46,244 nucleotides of DNA from positions 1 to 46,244 of the forward strand of contig CAMJML010000026.1 in the NCBI GenBank assembly GCA_946407015.1. The letters are read 5' to 3'. The position numbers and the translations under genes are program-made. Source of the DNA: an uncultured Selenomonadales bacterium (lineage in GTDB: Bacteria; Bacillota; Negativicutes; DSM-1736; Dendrosporobacteraceae). Of the stretch, positions 42,183 to 46,244 are shown piece by piece (position 1 is the first letter of the stretch; each line of letters starts with the position of its first letter). Below the pieces are notes generated by a model. That model did not search any database, was not told the DNA's origin, and saw nothing but the letters and a program-made list of their open reading frames with translations.

Positions 42183-43553
42183 ATGAGTTACAAAGAGTTT
42201 CAAAGCTTTTTGCGAAGCTTGGTGGTAGGGGTGGATAGGACGGTAGAATTGCAGAACGGGGAATACGTACCCGCCATTAATTTTGACAATGCAGCGACTA
42301 CCCCGCCCTTTCATTCGGTCATCCAGCAGATTGTGGACTATGCGCCATGGTACTCATCCATTCATCGTGGTAAAGGCTATAAATCAGTGCTCATGACTGA
42401 GCTTTATGAAGAAGCGCGCGAGATCGTCAAGCAGTTTGTTCAGGCAGACTCTCGCGATGTGGTCATCTTTACCAAGAGCAGCACGGAATCCATCAATGTT
42501 CTGGCTTATGCGCTGGCGTGTGAGGATAGGCAGCAGGTTGTTTTATCAACCGAAATGGAGCATCTGGCCAATGATCTGCCTTGGCGGGATAATTTTACAT
42601 TAGACTACATCCGGGTGGATACCTATGGACGGCTGTTATTGGATGATTTACACTCCAAATTGCGGACTTATCAGGGAAAGGTCAGATTGGTTTCCGTTAC
42701 CGGGGCTTCCAATGTGACCGGCCATCTGAATCCCATCGATGAGATTGCCCGTTTGGCTCATCAATATGGGGCAGAAATTTTGGTGGATGGGGCCCAACTG
42801 GTTCCGCATTGCGCGGTTGACATGAAACCGTCCAATTCTCCGGAGCACATTGATTACTTGGTATTTTCCGGCCATAAGATGTATGCACCGTTTGGAACCG
42901 GTGTGCTGATCGGCCCGGCTAAGACGTTTCAATCCGCCGATCCGGTTTATAAAGGGGGCGGGGCGGTGGGGCTGGTCTCCCATGAAATGATTAACTGGGA
43001 TGATCTGCCTGCAAAATACGAAGCCGGAACCCCCAATGTCATGGGGGCATTGGCTTTGGTGGCTGCGATTAAAACGTTAATGGATGCCGGGTTAGAACGC
43101 ATCAGCCAGCATGAGCATTGCCTCATTCACTATGCAATTCAGGGGCTAAAGAAGATACCCGATATCACGCTGTATGGTTATTGTGATGATGACGACCCTC
43201 GGGTCAGTTTGTTATCGTTCAATCTGGAAGGGATTTATCATGATCAGCTTGCGGAAATCTTGTCTTTAGAAGCAGGGATCGCTGTTCGAAACGGGTTGTT
43301 TTGCGCCCATCCCTATGTAATGAAGCTGATGGGCTGCAGTGCTAAAAAAGTTGCCTATTATCAAACCCATGAGGATGCGCAAATCCCAGGCTTGGTTAGA
43401 ATCAGTTTCGGTTTATACAACAATTTTTGCGAAATTGATACCCTGCTCAAAATACTTACTCATATTTCCCGCAATAAACGGTCCTATAAAAACAAGGCGA
43501 AACAGTTCCGGCAAGGTGACCGGTGTATGGCAAAGCGGTTTCTGTATTGCTGA
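42183..43553 (+). CDS. Class V aminotransferase-fold PLP enzyme (cysteine desulfurase-like)
   Basis: 456 residues. PLP-lysine in VFSGHKMYAPFGTG, NFDNAATTPPF at the N-terminus, STESINVLAYAL, VSVTGASNVTGH and LVDGAQLVPH are class V features. The loop RNGLFCAHPYVM carries a Cys near the place of a desulfurase cysteine, but the surroundings differ from IscS/SufS. It could be a desulfurase, selenocysteine lyase-like enzyme or related lyase. The ribosome site (GTGGTGAAG) is weak. It is a single gene with terminator copy 8 behind it. Confidence 0.85.
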   Translation: MSYKEFQSFLRSLVVGVDRTVELQNGEYVPAINFDNAATTPPFHSVIQQIVDYAPWYSSIHRGKGYKSVLMTELYEEAREIVKQFVQADSRDVVIFTKSSTESINVLAYALACEDRQQVVLSTEMEHLANDLPWRDNFTLDYIRVDTYGRLLLDDLHSKLRTYQGKVRLVSVTGASNVTGHLNPIDEIARLAHQYGAEILVDGAQLVPHCAVDMKPSNSPEHIDYLVFSGHKMYAPFGTGVLIGPAKTFQSADPVYKGGGAVGLVSHEMINWDDLPAKYEAGTPNVMGALALVAAIKTLMDAGLERISQHEHCLIHYAIQGLKKIPDITLYGYCDDDDPRVSLLSFNLEGIYHDQLAEILSLEAGIAVRNGLFCAHPYVMKLMGCSAKKVAYYQTHEDAQIPGLVRISFGLYNNFCEIDTLLKILTHISRNKRSYKNKAKQFRQGDRCMAKRFLYC

Positions 43554-43573
43554 CCTGGCTGTTAGCTAGCCTA

Positions 43574-43617
43574 AAAACAGTAAAGGTTTCAGAATTTCTG
43601 AGCCTTGCTGTTTTTTT
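43574..43617 (+). terminator. Terminator element copy 8 (diverged)
   Basis: ACAGTAAAGGTTTCAG, loop AATTT, CTGAGCCTTGCTGT, then seven T. Related to the other copies by its core and loop. Confidence 0.8.
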
Positions 43618-43891
43618 ATGGCCGTGATTTGAGAAAAGACAAACTATTGATTAAAGGACGTAATAACAGACTCTGTAAGCAGCCTGCTGGCAGAGTCTCA
43701 TTTGCTTTTAAAAACTTTCGTGGACCGTCGTGTTTTAAACATGATTTGTGGTAGAATTGGTGTATCTATGTAAAGGGATGCAACAGGCAGGAGGGAATTG
43801 TAATTCAACGTGGTATGGTAAAAAGAAAAAAGATATTAAATTTTGAAGTTACAGGTCGGGTAGGGATGCCGGCAGCGGCAGGGGAACTGTC
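43618..43891. other. Intergenic stretch before the GGDEF gene with a hairpin
   Basis: No gene seen. AGACTCTG (43668-43675) pairs with CAGAGTCT (43691-43698), with GCAG/CTGC inside, then TTTGCTTTT: a terminator- or attenuator-like hairpin. I do not see a c-di-GMP riboswitch core. Confidence 0.4.
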
Positions 43892-45034
43892 ATGAGGTCA
43901 AGCAAACTTGCATTGGCCACATTATTGACAACCATGTTAATGCTTACGCTGTTCATTCGCAGTTTTGTCACCGATGAGTTAACAGTTATTGAAAATAGTG
44001 TGCAAGTTTTTCAGGAAGAAAACGTAAAGCAGCTTAGCCGCGTTGTGGAAACGCAGGAGAAAGTCAATAAAGTGCCGTGGCTAATCGCCAGATTTATTGC
44101 TTCTGATCAGGCCGAAAAGCGAAATTATCTTCAGGCGCAGATTATGCGGCAAATTGCGTTGGTGGATCAAGAATATATGGGTCATTCCGATTACCCGGAG
44201 GATGAGCGCGCCTTGCATGAATATGTCCGCCGCAATTGGGCGGGCTATAAAGAAACCGTGCTCGAAATCATCCACTCATCGCCCAATACGGGTAAAACGC
44301 AAGATCAAATGGAGGATAGCCTGCTTTATTTAGAACGTGTCAATGACGGAATGAAAATGATTGTGGCCTATCATGAACGGGATGTGGCTCAAAAGACGGC
44401 AGAGACACTGAATAGGACGATGCAAGCCAGGCAAAATGTGCTTGTTCTTGTTGTGCTTGCTTCAGTCACTTTCATTTTGGTTGGGATGGCGGTTTTTCGC
44501 AAAATTATTACGGCTGAAAAAAAATTAAGTATTCAAGCCTACTATGATACGCTGACTGGCTTGCCAAACAGACTTTTCTTTCAAAAGTCTGTCCGCGACG
44601 AATTGAGTTTAGCGGCTGCTGCGACCAGCGGTGCGGTTGTTTTTCTGGATATGGATAATTTTAAATTAGTCAATGATCAATATGGACATGAAGCGGGTGA
44701 TCAATTCCTGATTGTGATTGCCCAGCGCATCCGCTCCTTGTTTAACGAACAGGTTTTTGGCGCTCGCTTTGGCGGTGACGAATTTGTTCTCTATATTCGA
44801 AATGCCGGTGAACAAGAGGCAGATCTTGTGCTTCAACAATTGCGGATGCGTATTGCCGAGCCTGTACAGCTTGAAGGGAAGATGATTTTCCCGACGACGA
44901 GTATCGGAGTGGCTTTTTATCCGCAGCATGGCACTAATGTGGTAGAATTATTAAAACACGCCGATACAGCGATGTATCAGGCGAAAGAAAAAGGCAATGG
45001 TTATGTTGTCTATGATGAAAGCGCAACCAAATAG
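43892..45034 (+). CDS. Membrane sensor diguanylate cyclase (GGDEF)
   Basis: 380 residues; AGGGG upstream of ATG 43892. One membrane helix near the start (~5-24) and another at ~180-202 flank a ~155-residue extracytoplasmic helical sensor region. The C-terminal GGDEF domain has active site GGDEF (FGARFGGDEFVLY). The position of the RxxD inhibitory site reads NEQV, so product inhibition of the usual kind is absent, unlike the cyclase at 22964. It lies 11 bp upstream of a cupin gene, probably in one operon. Confidence 0.9.
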   Translation: MRSSKLALATLLTTMLMLTLFIRSFVTDELTVIENSVQVFQEENVKQLSRVVETQEKVNKVPWLIARFIASDQAEKRNYLQAQIMRQIALVDQEYMGHSDYPEDERALHEYVRRNWAGYKETVLEIIHSSPNTGKTQDQMEDSLLYLERVNDGMKMIVAYHERDVAQKTAETLNRTMQARQNVLVLVVLASVTFILVGMAVFRKIITAEKKLSIQAYYDTLTGLPNRLFFQKSVRDELSLAAAATSGAVVFLDMDNFKLVNDQYGHEAGDQFLIVIAQRIRSLFNEQVFGARFGGDEFVLYIRNAGEQEADLVLQQLRMRIAEPVQLEGKMIFPTTSIGVAFYPQHGTNVVELLKHADTAMYQAKEKGNGYVVYDESATK

Positions 45035-45045
45035 GAGGTCAATCT

Positions 45046-45405
45046 ATGGAAAAGGTAAATCTTACTGAAAAACTCAGCTTTTTTACAGAACATTGGAGTC
45101 CTAAAATTGTTGGGGAATTAAATGATTCTTATATCAAGTTGGCCAAATTACAGGGAGATTTTGTTTGGCATCATCATGATGCTGAGGATGAGCTGTTTTT
45201 TGTCATCAAAGGGAAACTTTTGATCAAATTCAGAGATAAAGAAGTTTGGCTGAATGAGGGAGAGTTTCTGGTAATCCCACAAGGCATTGAGCATCTTCCT
45301 GTGGCAGAACAAGAGGTGCATGTCATGTTGATCGAACCGAAGACAACGTTAAACACAGGCAATGTCGTGAATGAAAGAACGGTTGAAAACCTAGGCAGAC
45401 TGTAG
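45046..45405 (+). CDS. Small cupin-domain protein
   Basis: 119 residues; AATAGGAGG upstream. Single beta-barrel cupin: metal-binding HHHDAEDELFFVIKG (motif 1) and EGEFLVIPQGIEHLP (motif 2), supplying three His and one Glu. Co-transcribed with the GGDEF gene. Function and substrate not predictable. Confidence 0.88.
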   Translation: MEKVNLTEKLSFFTEHWSPKIVGELNDSYIKLAKLQGDFVWHHHDAEDELFFVIKGKLLIKFRDKEVWLNEGEFLVIPQGIEHLPVAEQEVHVMLIEPKTTLNTGNVVNERTVENLGRL

Positions 45406-45489
45406 CCGGATCCTTACCCGGAAAACCCGGGCCATAGCGGCGTCCTCTTGACAGGAACCAGCCGCAAGTCTTTCTCCGGTATGTCCAAG

Positions 45490-45538
45490 AAAAGCCAATC
45501 ATTCCTCGTTATGAGGAGATTGGCTTTTAATTTTTTTT
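45490..45538 (+). terminator. Terminator of the GGDEF-cupin operon
   Basis: AAAAGCCAATC / GATTGGCTTTT with an inner CCTC / GAGG pair, followed by a run of T. Confidence 0.88.
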
Positions 45539-45643
45539 CTGGGCCTTTCAACTTTGTCTTTCTCTGCATTGGAATTAAAATTCATCCTGGAAACACGGGC
45601 ATTTTACATAAACATTCATATGATATTATGATGGCTCACCTAA

Positions 45644-46244
<601 letters not shown>

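Noticed and set aside
43618-43891. c-di-GMP riboswitch before the GGDEF gene
   Set aside because: No recognisable GEMM core or tetraloop-receptor pattern; only a simple hairpin.

Overview
The window reads as chromosome of a diderm, spore-forming Firmicute, most likely Negativicutes of the Sporomusaceae type; this placement is inference. Evidence: Firmicute-style GGAGG ribosome binding sites, abundant LysR regulators and low-redox enzymes (hybrid cluster protein, ferredoxin-nitroreductase), next to genes that need an outer membrane (TolC, tripartite RND efflux, a PagL-like lipid A deacylase) and a collagen-like spore-surface type protein at the right edge.

Layout. 1-3.2 kb: 5' end of a glycerate kinase gene divergent from a CdaR-type regulator, then a tetR-SDR pair. 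3.5-7 kb: membrane-anchored alpha/beta hydrolase, membrane metallophosphoesterase, ferredoxin-nitroreductase fusion. 7-14.8 kb: a metal (Cu/Ag-type) efflux locus: TolC, His-rich adaptor, CusA/CzcA-like RND pump, small lipoprotein and NlpC/P60 hydrolase. It stands behind four TTCA(C/T) boxes in exact 11-bp phase and is divergent from a Met-rich lipoprotein built of 13-residue repeats. 14.9-16.6 kb: LysR regulator and a QueG-like Fe-S protein.

16.7-29.4 kb is an accessory region anchored on a tRNA-Arg(CCU). The last 45 bp of the tRNA gene are repeated exactly at 21200-21244, bounding a 4.4-kb A+T-rich island. Its cargo is an Orc/Cdc6-like P-loop ATPase, a decayed SOS module (frameshifted LexA-like DNA-binding domain, three LexA boxes, a 78-aa ORF), and a two-gene GHKL-ATPase plus STAS-like (DUF4325-type) pair. 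No integrase is present. To the right, further degenerate copies of the tRNA 3' end recur after successive cassettes (AraC-ClpP; GGDEF; MarR-DUF169), usually followed by the same rho-independent terminator sequence. This suggests repeated insertion at one tRNA. The ATPase and the GHKL/STAS pair are the best candidates for an undescribed (possibly defence) system; that function is inference.

29.4-46.2 kb is ordinary chromosome: pirin, hcp, pagL-like gene, LysE exporter, two LysR regulators, Asp/Glu racemase, YkgJ-like and DUF421 proteins, methyltransferase, a threonyl-tRNA synthetase with a changed editing-site residue, SelO, a class V PLP enzyme, a GGDEF protein with a cupin, and the start of a collagen-like gene. 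The terminator element of the tRNA region recurs here too, giving eight copies in the window.
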